64,000 nt of DNA, from contig NC_057825.1 of the NCBI RefSeq assembly GCF_910594005.1, forward strand, positions 53,785,037-53,849,036, in the 5' to 3' direction. A program made the position numbers and the translations under genes. This document shows positions 52,801 to 64,000 of this stretch, piece after piece; position 1 is the first letter of the stretch; each line of letters begins with the position of its first letter. Source of the DNA: Cervus elaphus (lineage: Eukaryota; Chordata; Mammalia; Artiodactyla; Cervidae). The notes below the pieces were generated by a model. That model made no database searches, was not told the DNA's origin, and saw only the letters and a program-made list of their open reading frames with translations.

Positions 52801-54147
52801 TTTTAATTTATTTATTTATTTATTTTTTCAGTGGGTTTTGTCATACATTGACACGAACCAGCAATAGATTTACACGTATTCCCCATCCCGATCCCCCCTC
52901 CCACCTCCCTCTCCACCCGATTCCTCTGGGTCTTCCCAGTGCACCAGGCTCGAGCACTTGTCTCATGCATCCCACCTGGGCTGGTGACCTGTTTCACCAT
53001 AGATAATATACATGCTGTTCTTTCGCAACATCCCACCCTCATCTTCTCCCACAGAGTTCAAAAGTCTGTTCTGTACTTCTGTGTCTCTTTTTCTGTTTTG
53101 CATATAGGGTTATCGTTACCATCTTTCTAAATTCCATATATATGTGTTAGTATGCTGTAATGTTCTTTATCTTTCTGGCTTACTTCACCCTGTATAATGG
53201 GCTCCAGCTTCATCCATCTCATTAGGACTGGTTCAAATGAATTCTTTTTAATGGCTGAGTAATATTCCATGGTGTATATGTACCACAGCTTCCTTATCCA
53301 TTCATCTGCTGATGGGCATCTAGGTTGCTTCCATGTCCTGGCTATTATAAACAGTGCTGCGATGAACATTGGAGTGCACATGTCTCTTTCAGATCTGGTT
53401 TCCTCAGTGTGTATGCCCAGAAGTGGGATTGCTGGGTCATATGGCAGTTCTATTTCCAGTTTTTTAAGAAATCTCCACACTGTTCTCCATAGCAGCTGTA
53501 CTAGTTTGCATTCCCACCAACAGTGTAAGAGGGTTCCCTTTTCTCCACACCCTCTCCAGCATTTATTGCTTGTAGACTTTTGGATAGCAGCCATCCTGAC
53601 TGGTGTGTAATGGTACCTCATTGTGGTTTTGATTTGCATTTCTCTGATAATGAGTGATGTTGAGCATCTTTTCATGTGTTTGTTAGCCATCTGTATGTTA
53701 ACAAGTGGTGCTGGGAAAGCTGGTCAACCACTTGTAAAAGAATGAAACTAGAACACTTTCTAACACCATACACAAAAATAAACTCAAAATGGATTAACGA
53801 TCTAAATGTAAGACCAGAAACTATAAAACTCCTAGAGGAGGACATAGGCAAAACACTCTCCGACATAAACCACAGCAAGATCCTCTATGAGCCACCTCCC
53901 AGAATATTGGAAATAAAAGCAAAACTAAACAAATGGGACCTAATGAAACTTAAAAGCTTTTGCACAACAAAGGAAACTATAAGTAAGGCGAAAAGACAGC
54001 CCTCAGATTGGGAGAAAATAATAGCAAATAAAGAAACAGACAAAGGATTAATCTCAAAAATATACAAGCAACTCTTGAAGCTCAATTCCAGAAAAATAAA
54101 TGACCCAATCAAAAAATGGGCCAAAGAACTAAACAGACATTTCTCCG
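52801..54147 (-). mobile_element. L1 with inverted 5' part
   Basis: The A-rich 3' end is at about 52801-52828 (as T/ATTT on +). The element reads leftward-to-right as minus-strand L1 up to about 53697, where the strand switches: 53698-54147 is L1 ORF2 in + orientation. The two parts join almost base to base in L1 order: the + part ends '...ggccaaagaactaaacag' and then 'acatttctccgaag', and the minus part starts 'acatacagatggctaac'. A 14-bp duplication, aagtttgatttttt, flanks at 52787-52800 and 54148-54161 (its first bases could belong to L1). This is a clean 5' inversion. Confidence 0.95.
53127..53690 (-). pseudogene. L1 ORF2 C-terminal open frame
   Basis: A 187-codon frame of the L1 ORF2 C-terminal domain: 'KCWRGCGEKGTLLHCWWECK' contains the conserved cysteine-histidine region, then 'FLKKLEIELPYDPAIPLLGI' and 'DEWIRKLWYIYTMEYYSAIK'. 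It ends near the normal ORF2 terminus. The upstream 159-codon piece (53676-54155, +) of the same protein is now on the other strand because of the inversion. No catalytic reverse transcriptase domain remains, so it is not functional. Frame preservation shows a young insertion. Confidence 0.88.
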
Positions 54148-54526
54148 AAGTTTGATTTTTTCTGTAAGATAATTTATTTGAAGATTCAAATTCCCTGTTA
54201 TATAATCATAAGCTTTTCCGTTACATTTTTACACATAAGTTAGTTATTTTTTCTTTTGATTGGTGAAGAAGGTTAAGAAGGTTTCATTAGGTTAAAAAGA
54301 TGTGCTCGAATATAGCTGCCTTGTCCAGCAATGGAAACAAAATAAAAAGCTAAAGTAATTTTTTTAAAAGCTGTTTCACATGATTAGAGAACAGACTTGT
54401 GGTTGTCAAGGGAAGAGGGCTGGAGGAGACATAGATTGGGAGTTTGAGATTAGTAGATGCAAACTATTACGTACAGAATAAACAAACAACAAGATCTTCC
54501 TGTATAGTACAGGGAAGCATATCCAA

Positions 54527-55599
54527 GTTCAGTTCAGTAGCTCAGTCGTGTCCAACTCTTTGCGACCCTATGAACTGCAGCCCTCCAGGCTTCCCTGTCC
54601 ATCACCAACTCCCGAAGCTTGCTCAAACTCATGTCCATCAAGTTAGTGATGCCATCCAACCATCTCATCCTCTGTCATCCCCTTCTCCTTCTGTCTTCAA
54701 TCTTTCCCAGTATTAGGGTCTTTTCCAATGAGTCAGTTCTTTGCATCAGATGGCCAAAGAAATGGAGTTTCAGCTTCAGCATCAGTCCTTCCAATGAATA
54801 TTCAGGACTGATTTCCTTTAGGATGGACTACCTGGATCTCCTTGCAGTCCAAGGGACTCTCAAGAGTCCTCTCCAATACCATAGTTCAAAAGCATCAATT
54901 CTTCAGTGCACAGCTTTCTTTATAGTCCAACTCTCAAATCCGTACATGACTACTGGGAAAACCATAGTTTTAACTAGACAGACATTTGTTGGCAAAGTAA
55001 TGTCTCTGCTTTTTAATGTGCTGTCTAGGTTGTTCATAGTTTTTCTTCCAAGGAGCAAGTGTCTTTTAATTTCATGGCTGCAGTCACCATCTGCAGTGAT
55101 TTTGGAGCCCCCCAAAATAAAATCTGTCACTGTTTCCACTGTTTCCCCACCTACTTGCCATGAAGTGATGGGACCAGATGCCATGATCTTAGTTTCTTGA
55201 ATGTTGAGTTTTAAGACAACTTTTTCACTCTTCTCTTTTGCTTTCATCAAGAGGCTCTTTAGATCTTCAACTTCTGCCATAAAGGTGGTGTCATCTGCAT
55301 ATCTGAGGTTACTGATATTTCTCCTGGCAATCTTGATCCCAGCTTGTGTTTCATCCAGCCCGGTGTTTCTCATGATGTACTCTGCATATAAGTTAAATAA
55401 GCAGGGTGACGATATACAATATACCACCTTGATGTCTTTCCTTTATAAAATTTCCTTTCTAAAACTGTTCTCTTTTCCCAATTTGGAACCATATGTTTTT
55501 CCATGTCCAGTTCTAACTGTTACTTCTTGACCTGCATATATATTTCTCAGGATGCAGGTAAGGTTGGCCTGGTATTCCCATCTCTTGAAGAATTTTCCA
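54527..55599 (-). mobile_element. BovB, 5'-truncated, inserted in L1
   Basis: The perfect 9-bp target duplication catatccaa lies at 54518-54526 and 55600-55608. The tail is at 54527 and the truncation at 55599 within the reverse transcriptase. A 174-codon minus frame (55427-54903) keeps 'YADD' and the downstream domain. About 50 bases at 55425-55475 do not match BovB ('tgtctttcctttataaaatt') and interrupt the reverse transcriptase. Confidence 0.95.
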
Positions 55600-55647
55600 C
55601 ATATCCAAACTCCTGTGATAAATCATAATGGAAAGGAATATGATAAA

Positions 55648-55690
55648 AAATATATATATATATATATATGTATATGTAGATATATATACA
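55648..55690 (+). repeat. (TA)n microsatellite in L1 3' UTR
   Basis: An alternating TA run with a few G interruptions ('tatgtatatgtagatatata'). Confidence 0.9.
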
Positions 55691-55775
55691 TAACTGAATT
55701 TCTTTGTTGTATAATAGAATTTAACACAACTATAAATCAACTATACATCAATAAAGTGATTTTTTTATAAAAGTT

Positions 55776-56730
55776 ACTTGACCTACAGACCTCCCAGCTC
55801 CCAGCCCTGTCCTGTCCCCAGTCCTTTCCTGTCCCTCTAACCTCTCTTTGTGTACCTTTAAACCCAGTTGCTAATCTCTTTCTCTCTCCCCCTCTGTCTG
55901 CTTCTACAAGACATGGGTTTCTTGCAAGCTATGATCCCACCTATTCATACAAAAGGGTATTACCAAATATATCTGTGCTTGAGGAGTACTAGAGTGATCC
56001 AATCTTCAGCACTAGAAATCTGAGTGAGACAGGAAAATATGTTAAATAATGCTGAAGAATAGGGCTGAGCACTTTGAGAACTATCAAAGTAGCATGAGTC
56101 AAGAAATGGCCTGGCCCTCAATCTTATTTGGGAGAGTGCTAAAGTACTTGACATAGTACTTTACTGTTAAATACATAATAATGTATTTAAATAAAACATG
56201 TGTGTTCTGAACCATAAATGCTTCAATACTCAAAATAAAAGTGGTCTAGTGATGACTGTAGTTATCAAGAAAGGTTGCCTAGAATGGGTATTACAAGGTT
56301 TCAAGACCAAGCTTGAAACCAACAAAGTTTCAAGACTCTGTATCAGAGAGAATTCTGAATAGCAAAAAGAAGAATTGAAGTATTTAAGGGTGGAAAATAA
56401 GAAACCACTCTGTGGATTTTTATTTTTTCGTTGTTTTTAGAGCTTGGTTATGATAAAACAAAATCAGTTACTTTATATTATTCTGAAACAATGTATGAGC
56501 CAATGGATGTAGTGTTATTTTCTCAGAGTATAGGATCATATTATACCAGAGCTGAGGCAGACTCAAAGATAACTTGTTTATTAATTGCAAACAAGTGGCC
56601 CATGAGCAGAATATAGTCCAAAGACTTTTGTGTGGACCAAATAGTGATTTACAAATTTGATCCAATATTTAAAAATTAAGTGATTTCATATGAAAATCTG
56701 AACTTGTAAATTCATCTAAAAATATGATGA
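55776..56730. other. No recognised feature
   Basis: About 950 bases, including a C/T-rich patch at about 55795-55900. Nothing I can name. Confidence 0.45.
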
Positions 56731-56734
56731 GGTA

Positions 56735-57045
56735 AAAAGTACAGCAAACTAATGGATATAACAAAAAGAAACAGGCTCACAGATATAGAGAACAAACTAG
56801 TGGTTACCAGTGGGGAGAAGGGAGAAAGGAAGGGCAAAAAGGGTAGGGAATTAATAGGTACAAAATATTATGTACAAAATAAGCTATTAATATAAGTATA
56901 TATTGTGCAACAAGGGAGATCTAGCCAATATTTTACAACAACTACAAATGGAGTATAAGCTATAAAAAATGTGAATCACTATATTGTGTACCTGTAACTT
57001 ATACAACAGTGTTCATCAACTGTACTTCAATTTTAAATAAGAGCA
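56735..57045 (+). mobile_element. L1 3' end, old
   Basis: 'ggctcacagatatagagaac', 'aaactagtggttaccagtgg', 'gtacctgtaacttatacaac' and 'atcaactgtacttcaatttt' follow the order of an old L1 3' UTR. Confidence 0.65.
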
Positions 57046-58392
57046 AATTTTAAAATAGATGAGATGTATTACAATCACATCTTTGCATGTAAATAATGTG
57101 CTATGGCAGAGTCCCTGCTTTCTTTGGATAGTAAACAATTATTCCAGGTTCACACAGTGCCCAGCTCAGAAGTCTTATTAGTCTTTAAATCTTGGAAACA
57201 AGTAAATATGAAAATTCCAGTAAGTCTACAAAGGATTATTTCACATTCTGGTAAGTTCAAGTGTGGGGCAGATGCTCTCCTTCTTCTTATAAGAGCTACA
57301 CCATAAGGAACATTTAGATTCTAAAGCACTATGGGGAAAAAAGAAAGATACTGGTTCTAAATTGCCTGATTCAGAAAATACACCTACCTAACTTCTTCTC
57401 ACTGCCCATTGATCAAACTAGTATGGTTCCAACATATCCGCAAGGGGGACTGGGAAATGTAGGTAAAGAAAACAAACTTAGAAATAAGTAAGCCACAGAC
57501 ATAGAAGAATATTATGTTGAATAAAACAAATTTACTTAAAATGTAGAACTGGAATTGAAGGCAGGACAGTCATCTGAATTATTCATCCAGTAGTTGGAAA
57601 TATGAAGCTGCCCCTGAGAAGTGAAGCCAAAATAGAAAGATATATTTGAGTGTAATTATCAATAGTTTAAAAGGGATAAGTGAAACATGTAAGTGAGTGG
57701 GAGATATAGACAGAATAAAGCCTTAGATAAAAGTTGAATTTGATAGCTGGGAGTATATTCTGATCACTAAGGTAACAAATTCATTGAACCCTTGTGTTTT
57801 GACTAAAATGCTGAACCTATCTCAATTTCACTAAGCAGCCTTTAGACATTCATAATTCATAATGTGTCAACATGGATAATAATAACTAGGGACAAAGTAG
57901 AGTGGGAATTTAGGGACTTGGGTGACAAAAGAACTGCAGAAGTAACCAAGGATACAATTTTTGAAATTAAAATGCCAATGGTTGATACACCTGTGTTATT
58001 CCACAAACAGTCATTCTAAAACTTACTGGAACCTTATTTTAAAATTCTTATCTTAAAATAAAAGTTTATAACAATGAAGTAGGCCAGTGGAAAGAGCCCA
58101 TTACATGTAGCAGAGTGATTTAATCACCTCTTATTCAACTTCTTGGTGAAGAATGGATTCCTGTCTTGAGATTATAGGATGGCCAAACACACAACAGCTG
58201 ACACTGGACATATGAGAATGACAGCAAATTATTATCCACGTATACTCATATCCTAGGAGAAGAGGACACTGTGCACCACGCAGGACCACTGAAGTCTACA
58301 ATCAGCAGCAGAGTGAATGACCAGAGAGGAACAGTGGGGTGACTCCTGGTTCCCACAGGAAGGTGTGATCAGCTTATCTGAATAATGCCATC
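57046..58392. other. No recognised feature
   Basis: About 1.35 kb of AT-rich DNA. I recognise no repeat and no credible frame. Confidence 0.45.
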
Positions 58393-58411
58393 GGCTAGCT
58401 GAAACTAAGCT

Positions 58412-61260
58412 ATGTCATGTGGGGCCACCCAAGACGGATGGGTCATGGTGGAGAGGTCTGACAGAATGTGGTCCTCTGGACAAGGGAATGGAAACCCACT
58501 TCAGTATTCTTGCCTTGAGAACCCCATGAACAGTATGAAAAAGCAAAAAGATAGGACACTGAAAGATGAAACCCCCAGGTTGGTAGGTGCCCAATATCCT
58601 ACTGGAGATCAGTGGAGAAATAACTCCAGAAAGAATGAAGGGATGGAGCCAAAGCAAAAACAACAACCCAGTTGTGGATGTGACTGGTGACAGAAGCAAG
58701 GTCTGATGCTGTAAAGAGCAATATTGCATAGGAACCTGGAATGTTAGGTATATGAATCAAGGCAAATTGGAAATGGTCAAACAGGAGATGCAAGAGTGAA
58801 CATTGACATTCTAGGAATCGCAAACTAAGATGGACTGGAATGGGTGAATTTAACTCAGATGACCCTTATATCTACTACTGTGGGTAGGAATCCCTTAGAA
58901 GGATTGGGGTAGCCATCATAGGCAACAAAAGAGTCTGAAATGCAGTACTTGGATGTAATCTCCAAAACAACAGAATGATCTCTGTTGGTTTCCAAGGCAA
59001 ACCATTCAATATCATGGTAATTCAAGTCTATGCCCCAACCAGCAACACTGAAGAAGCTGAAGTTGAATGGTTCTATGAAGACCTACAAGACATTTTAGAA
59101 CTAACAACCAAAAAAATATGTCCTTTTCATCATAGGGGACTGGAATGCAAAAGTAGGAACTCAAGAAACACCTGGAGTAACAGGCAAATTTGGCCTTGGA
59201 GTACGAAATGAAGCAGGGCAAAGGCTAGTAGAGTTTTGCCAAGAGAACGCACTGGACATAGAAAACGCCCTCTTCCAACAACACAAGAGAAGACTCTACA
59301 CATGGACATCACCAGATGGTCAACACCGAAATCAGATTGATTATATTATTTTCAGCCAAAGATGGAGAAGCTCTATACAGTCAGCAAAAACAAGACAAGG
59401 AGCTGACTGTGGCTCAGATCATGAACTCCTTATTGCCAAATTCAGACCTAAATTGAAGAAAGTAGGGAAAACCACTAGACCATTCAGGTATGACCTAAAT
59501 CAAAGCCCTTATGGTTATACAGTGAAAGTGAGAAATAGATTTAAGGGACTAGATCTGATAGACAGAGTGCCTGATGAACTATGGACAGAGGTTTGTGAAG
59601 TTGTACAAGAGACAGGGATCAAGACCATCCCCAAGAAAAAGAAATGCTAAAAAGCAAAATGGCTGTCTGAGAAGGCCTTATAAATAGCTGTGAAAAGAAG
59701 AGAAGCCAAAAGCAAAGGAGAAAAGGAAAGATATACCAATTTGAATGCAGAGTTTGAAAGAATAACAGGAGAGATAAGAAAGCCTTCCTCAGCAATCAAT
59801 AAAAAGAAATAGAGGGAAACAATATAATGGGAAAGACTAGAGATCTCTTCAAGAAAATTAGAGATACCAAGAGAATATTTCATGCAAAGATGGGTACAAT
59901 AAAGGACAGAAGTGGTATGGACCTAACAAAAGCAGAAGATATTAAGAAGAGGTGGCAAGAATACACAGAAGAACTGTACAAAAAAGATCTTCATGACCTA
60001 GATAATCACGATGGTGTGATCAGTCACCTAGAGCGAGGCATCCTGGAATGTGAAGTCAAGTGGGCCTTAGGAAGCGTCAATATGAACAAAGCCAGTGGAG
60101 GTGATGGAATTCCAGTTGAGCTATTTCAAATTCAAAAAGATGACGCTGTGAAAGTGCTGCACTCCATATGCCAGCAAATTTGGAAAACTCAGCAGTGGCC
60201 ACAGGACTGGAAAAGGTCAGTTTTCATTCCAATTCCAAAGAAAGGCAATCCCAAAGAATGCTCAGACTACTGCACAACTGCATTCATGTCACACTCTAGT
60301 AAAATAATACTCAAAATTCTCCAAGCCAAGCTTTAGCAATACATGAACCATGAACTTCCAGATGTTCAAGCTGGTTTATAAAAAGCAGAGGAACCAGAGA
60401 TCAAATTGCCAACATCTGCTGGATCATCAAAAAAGTAAGAAAGTTTCAGAAAAACATCTACTTCTGTTTTATTGACTATGCCAAAGACTTTGACTGTGTA
60501 GATCACAATAAACTGTAGAAAATTTTGAAAGTGATGGGAATACCAGACCACCTGACCTGCCTCTTGAGAAACCTGTATGCAGGTCATGAAACAACAGTTA
60601 GAACTGGACATGGAACAACAGACTGGTTCCAAATAGGAAAAGGAGTATATCAAGTCTGTATATTGTCACTCTGCTTATTTAACTTATATGCAGAGTACAT
60701 CATGAGAAATGCTGGGCTGGAAGAAGCACAAGCTGGAATCAATATTGCCAGGAGAAATATCATTAACCTCAGATATACTGATGACACCACCCTTATTGCA
60801 GAAAGCAAAGAGGAATTAAAGAACCTCTTGATAAAACTGAATGAAGAGAGTGAAAAAGTTGGCTCAAAAGTCAGCAGTTGAAAAACCAAGATCATGGCAT
60901 CTGGTCCCATCACTTCATGGCAAATAGACGGGGAAACAAAGGAAACAGGGACAGACTTTATTTTCTTGGGCTCCAGAATCACTGCAGATGGTTATGGCAG
61001 CCATGAAATTAAAAGACACTTGCTCCAAAAATAAAAAAAAAAAAAGACACTTGCTCCTTGGAGGAAAAGCTATGACCAACCTAGACAGCATATTAAAAAG
61101 CAGAGATGTTACTTTGCCAACAAGGGTCCGTCTAGTCAAAACTTTGTTTTTTCCAGTAGCGTTTTATGGATGTGAGATTTGGACTATAAAGAAAGCTGAG
61201 CACCCAAGAATTGATGTTTTTGAACTGTGGTATTGGAGAAGACTCTTGAGAGTCCCTTGA
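58412..61260 (+). pseudogene. Decayed BovB polyprotein
   Basis: Pieces of the endonuclease-reverse transcriptase protein in order: N-terminal piece 58412-58690; endonuclease piece 58975-59211 ('MVIQVYAPTSN'), then in other frames 'TWTSPDG' and the late catalytic-type 'GSDHELL' near 59410-59430; linker 59453-59650; reverse transcriptase start 59827-60336 ('SGGDGIPVELF'); catalytic region 60525-60881; C-terminal piece 60988-61260. Damage visible: TAA inside the 'AGFRKGRGT' region near 60378, KAFD changed to KDFD near 60484-60495 with a TAG soon after (near 60516), and YADD changed to YTDD at 60774-60785. There is also an insertion with a repeated 'aaaagacacttgctcc' near 61010-61055. It is not functional. 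Confidence 0.9.
61010..61056 (+). repeat. Short direct repeat with A run inside BovB
   Basis: 'aaaagacacttgctcc' occurs twice, separated by an A-rich stretch of about 18 bases (aaaataaaaaaaaaaaaa). Other BovB copies have it once. Confidence 0.88.
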
Positions 61261-61589
61261 ACTGCAAGGAGATCCAACCAGTCCATCCTAAATGAGATCA
61301 GTCCTGGGTGTTCATTGGAAGGACTGATATTGAAGCTGAAACTCCAGTACTTTGGCCACCTGATGTGAAGAGCTGACTCATTTGGAAAGACCCTGATGCT
61401 GGGAAAGATTGAAGGCAGGAGGAGAAGGGGATGACAGAGGATGAGATGGTTGGATGGCATCACCAACTCAATGGACATGAATCTGCATATACTCCAGGAG
61501 TTGGTAATGGACAGGGAGGCCTGGCATGTTGCAGTTCATGGGGTCACATAGAGTCAGACACAACTGACAGATTGGACTGAACTGCACTG

Positions 61590-61985
61590 TTGGGCTATCT
61601 TGCTACTCAGAAGTAAACAGGAACTATATTTGCTTCCCATGATAAGGAGGGTTGCCTGCCTAAGAAACCTCATTCCCAGGAGCAGAGTGGGAAGTTAACT
61701 TGTGACTAAACCAGTTGAGGTACAGGTGCATCAACCCAGATGTCAAAAAACATAATATTGGGACTTATGTTAAGCCCTATTCCACAGGAAAAAAACAGAA
61801 TACTAACATGGAAATTCAAACTAGCAAACAAAAAGTAGATGGCAATGAGTTAAGAACAGTATCTGGAAAGGAAATGGCTATGGCAGACACAGTAGAGCTG
61901 TTTGAAAGCTTGGTGGTAATAAAGGTAGGAAAGAAAGGTGATGGTCAAAACAAAATCTGGGTAGGAATACTTTCTTTCAGTTTGT
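61590..61985. other. No recognised feature
   Basis: About 400 bases. A 105-codon + frame (61715-62032) is not protein-like by inspection. Confidence 0.45.
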
Positions 61986-61989
61986 TACA

Positions 61990-62595
61990 CAGTTTGTTTC
62001 ACTTACTCTGTCTCAGGCAGTGGTTGATATGATTTCCATGAATTATCATATTTAAATTATATCCATAACTGTGATATGGTCAATACTGTTAAAGGGAAAT
62101 AAATGCTCAAAGAAGGGTTGCAAGTATAGGGAATATTTGAGACAAATATTTACATTCAGTAATTTCATTTCATAATGTGGACAAAAGAAGAAGTTGACCT
62201 ATGATTCTCCTCAACCAGGCCTCAGAAGATCCCATGATAAGCTCTGGAACTGGGATAGTCCTTCAGATTTTCCCAGATCAAAGCCAGAGGGAAGACTTTG
62301 TACTTGCGCATCAAACAATCATTGCAGATAGGCTGCCCCAGAGAAGAAATGCAACCCTGGGTGAGGCAACCCCTTCAACTGATCTCCATTCTCAGAAACT
62401 CAAAACTACATTCATCAATATTCTCATCTCCTTGGAGTATTAGTGCTGCTGTCCTGAGCAGACACTGCTCCACAGAAGCTACTTGGAGAGATTAAACAAT
62501 TTATCTGAAGTCACAGTTATTATTTTTTGATGCCATATTCAAGTCCAGGTCTATCTGATTCCAGACCCATGTTCTTTACCTTAACATTCTGCAAA
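61990..62595 (-). mobile_element. MIR-like remnant, split
   Basis: Two parts fit a MIR read on the minus strand: 61990-62110 ('ctgtctcaggcagtggttga', 'gatttccatgaattatcata') and 62485-62595 ('agagattaaacaatttatct', 'gattccagacccatgttctt'). The middle, about 62115-62480, is unassigned. Weak match. Confidence 0.42.
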
Positions 62596-62974
62596 TCACT
62601 TCACTGTGATATTGTGATTTATATTAAGAAAAATGTATTTAGCTTTCATCCACAGTTCCTGGCTCATAGCTTCCAAAACCCTTGGAATTTTCAGATTTTA
62701 AAGAGTAATGGGAGTATACTTTATTCTAATGTTTGGTCTCTAGTCCTAAGTTCTTGAGATTGTTTCAGAGCTATAAAAGTGAAATGGGTGTTGTCTTATT
62801 CATAATAAATCCCTTTCTGAAACAACTGTGTTTATGTTAATAAAGTGACTTTTGAAAAGCACCTAAAGACGGGAACTGGTTGCCAACATAACCAACAAAC
62901 AGAGAGCTGCAAATTTCAGGGGAGGGGAGAAGGGCTAGAGGTTGAATCAATCACCAGTTGTGAATCAAGATGCC

Positions 62975-63085
62975 TATGGAACCCACTCCAGTATTCTTGC
63001 CTGGAAAATCCGATGGACAGAGTAGCCTGGCAGGCTACAGTCCATGGGGTCATAAAGAGTCAGACACAATTTAGCAATTAAATAG
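62975..63085 (+). mobile_element. 5'-truncated Bov-A/Bov-tA SINE
   Basis: 'gaacccactccagtattctt', 'gacagagtagcctggcaggc', 'ggggtcataaagagtcagac', 'tttagcaattaaa'. The head is missing. Confidence 0.88.
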
Positions 63086-63099
63086 TATGTAATGAAGCT

Positions 63100-63465
63100 T
63101 GAATAAAAACCAAAGGAGAGGATGCAAAGTGTTTCCAGGTTGGTGAACCAGAATGCTTCCTGGTGCCCTCATGTCATGGGTCCCAAACTCCATGATAACA
63201 GAAGTTCTTTTGTTCAGGACTTCACCCTATGTATCTCTTTATCTGGCTATTGATATGGATCCTTTAATATCCTTTGTAATAAACTAGTAACCTACTGAGT
63301 AAGTAAATTTCCTGAGTTCTGTGAAGTGCTCTAAAAAATTAGCAGAACTCAAGATGGGGCTTCTAGGAACCTGCAGTATGTAGCCAGTTTGTCAGAAGCT
63401 CAGGCAACAACCAAAGAAGCTCATGAATGTTGTCTGGTGGGTAATCTAGTGGGACTAAGCTAACC
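63100..63465 (+). repeat. LTR-like repeat, second family, copy 2
   Basis: Shares with 35455-35858 the blocks 'ctatgtatctctttatctgg', 'tttgtaataaactagtaacc' (AATAAA near 63282), 'cctgagttctgtgaagtgct' and 'agcagaactcaagatgg'. Old and unnamed. Confidence 0.45.
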
Positions 63466-63514
63466 TATGAAACTAAGGACTAAGGACTAACCTATGAAAT
63501 CTGATGTTATCTCC

Positions 63515-63732
63515 AAGTGAAAGTGAAAGTGTTAGTCACTGAGCTGTGTCTGACTCCTTGTGACTTCATGGACTCTAGCCCGCCAGGCTCCTCTGTCCAT
63601 TGGATTTTCCAGGCAAGAATACTTGAGTGGGTTGCCATTTTCTTCTCCAGGGAATCCTCCTGACCTGGGACTGAGCCCTGGTCTCCCACCTTGCAGGCAG
63701 ATTCTTTACTGTTTGAGCCACCAAGAAAGCCT
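63515..63732 (-). mobile_element. Bov-tA/Bov-A2-type SINE
   Basis: 'agtgaaagtgaaagtgttag', 'tgtgtctgactccttgtgac', 'ggattttccaggcaagaata', 'ctgagccctggtctcccacc', head 'tgagccaccaagaaagcct'. Confidence 0.92.
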
Positions 63733-64000
63733 AGTGTCAAACTGAGTTGAATTGCAGGATACCTGGCTCTTGTCCAAGAGTTGCTTGGTAGTGGGGAAAC
63801 CCCTCATCTTCATACTGAAACTGGAGTCAGAATGCATGTTTATGATAATGCAGCAGTAGGACTAAAAAATTCTCCTGGAAATGCAATTGCTAAGTGAACC
63901 CGCATTGCAAGATCAAAGCACAGGCCCCTTGGAAATATTCTGGGCACTTGGAATCATATCATGTCTCTGGCTATTGTCTCATCTCATTTCTGTTTCTTTC

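Larger units (their letters stand above)
54370..55775 (+). mobile_element. L1 3' end, older, split by BovB
   Basis: The left part at 54370-54526 has 'agagaacagacttgtggttg', 'agtagatgcaaactattacg', 'gtatagtacagggaagcata'. The right part at 55609-55775 has 'ctgtgataaatcataatgga', AT repeats, 'caactataaatcaactatac', 'atcaataaa'. The order is that of one L1 3' UTR. Confidence 0.78.
58398..61585 (+). mobile_element. BovB, nearly full length, decayed
   Basis: It begins within the BovB 5' region ('aactaagctatgtcatgtgg', matching the minus copies near 5960 and 45770) and runs to the tail near 61585 ('agtcagacacaactgacaga'). It lacks the GC-rich 5' UTR units. Target duplication not found. It serves as the reference for order and spacing of the other copies. 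Confidence 0.95.

Noticed and set aside
1..64000. CRISPR array, operon or other prokaryote-type system
   Set aside because: There are no regularly spaced short repeats and no dense gene order; all repeat families point to a ruminant nuclear genome.
1..64000. An undescribed multi-gene biological system
   Set aside because: No set of credible host genes exists in the window. The notable structures are explained by known retrotransposon behaviour, with a few mechanistic details worth checking.

Overview
The window looks like non-coding nuclear DNA of a ruminant, most likely a bovid (cattle, sheep, goat or a close relative). The diagnosis rests on the repeats: many BovB (RTE-type LINE) copies, many tRNA-Glu/Bov-A SINEs (Bov-tA and Bov-A2 types), CHR-type cetartiodactyl SINEs, L1 elements and class I ERV solo LTRs. 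I cannot choose the species. I found no convincing host protein-coding gene, rRNA, tRNA or CRISPR array. The longer open frames are remains of retrotransposon proteins or chance frames through repeats. The stretch is probably intergenic or deep intronic.

Layout. 1-9 kb: old LTR-like repeats, three Bov-tA SINEs, a complete BovB insertion with an inverted 5' end (2795-6311), and a probable solo LTR (about 8.0-8.7 kb). 9-14 kb: two solo LTRs of one ERV1 family in opposite orientation, each with a 4-bp target duplication and decorated or separated by SINEs. 14-25 kb: mostly old, low-density sequence with MIR, MER5-like, L1 3' ends, SINEs and two facing BovB 3' ends. 25-34 kb: two L1 3' halves, one broken by SINEs, and a BovB probably inside an LTR. 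34-40 kb: an MLT1-type LTR, other LTR-like sequence and an old L1. 40-42 kb: a young 5'-truncated BovB whose 532-codon reverse transcriptase frame is still open. 43-50 kb: nested elements, including a BovB with an inverted 5' part inside an L1, an inverted BovB pair and a chimeric BovB. 51-56 kb: CHR and Bov-A SINEs, an L1 with an inverted 5' part, and a BovB inside an older L1. 58-61.6 kb: a nearly full-length but decayed BovB. 61.6-64 kb: MIR-like, LTR-like and SINE sequence.

How the parts relate. Autonomous LINEs supply reverse transcriptase and endonuclease; the Bov-tA and Bov-A SINEs share their 3' tail with BovB and presumably used its enzyme. Target-site duplications could be read directly for many insertions, which fixes their boundaries and the order of nesting. 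The most notable structures are three LINE insertions with inverted 5' parts (two BovB, one L1), one BovB chimera compatible with reverse-transcriptase template jumping, facing BovB copies that could form long double-stranded RNA, and one BovB site that gave rise to two different microsatellites. I saw no evidence for an undescribed multi-gene system here.
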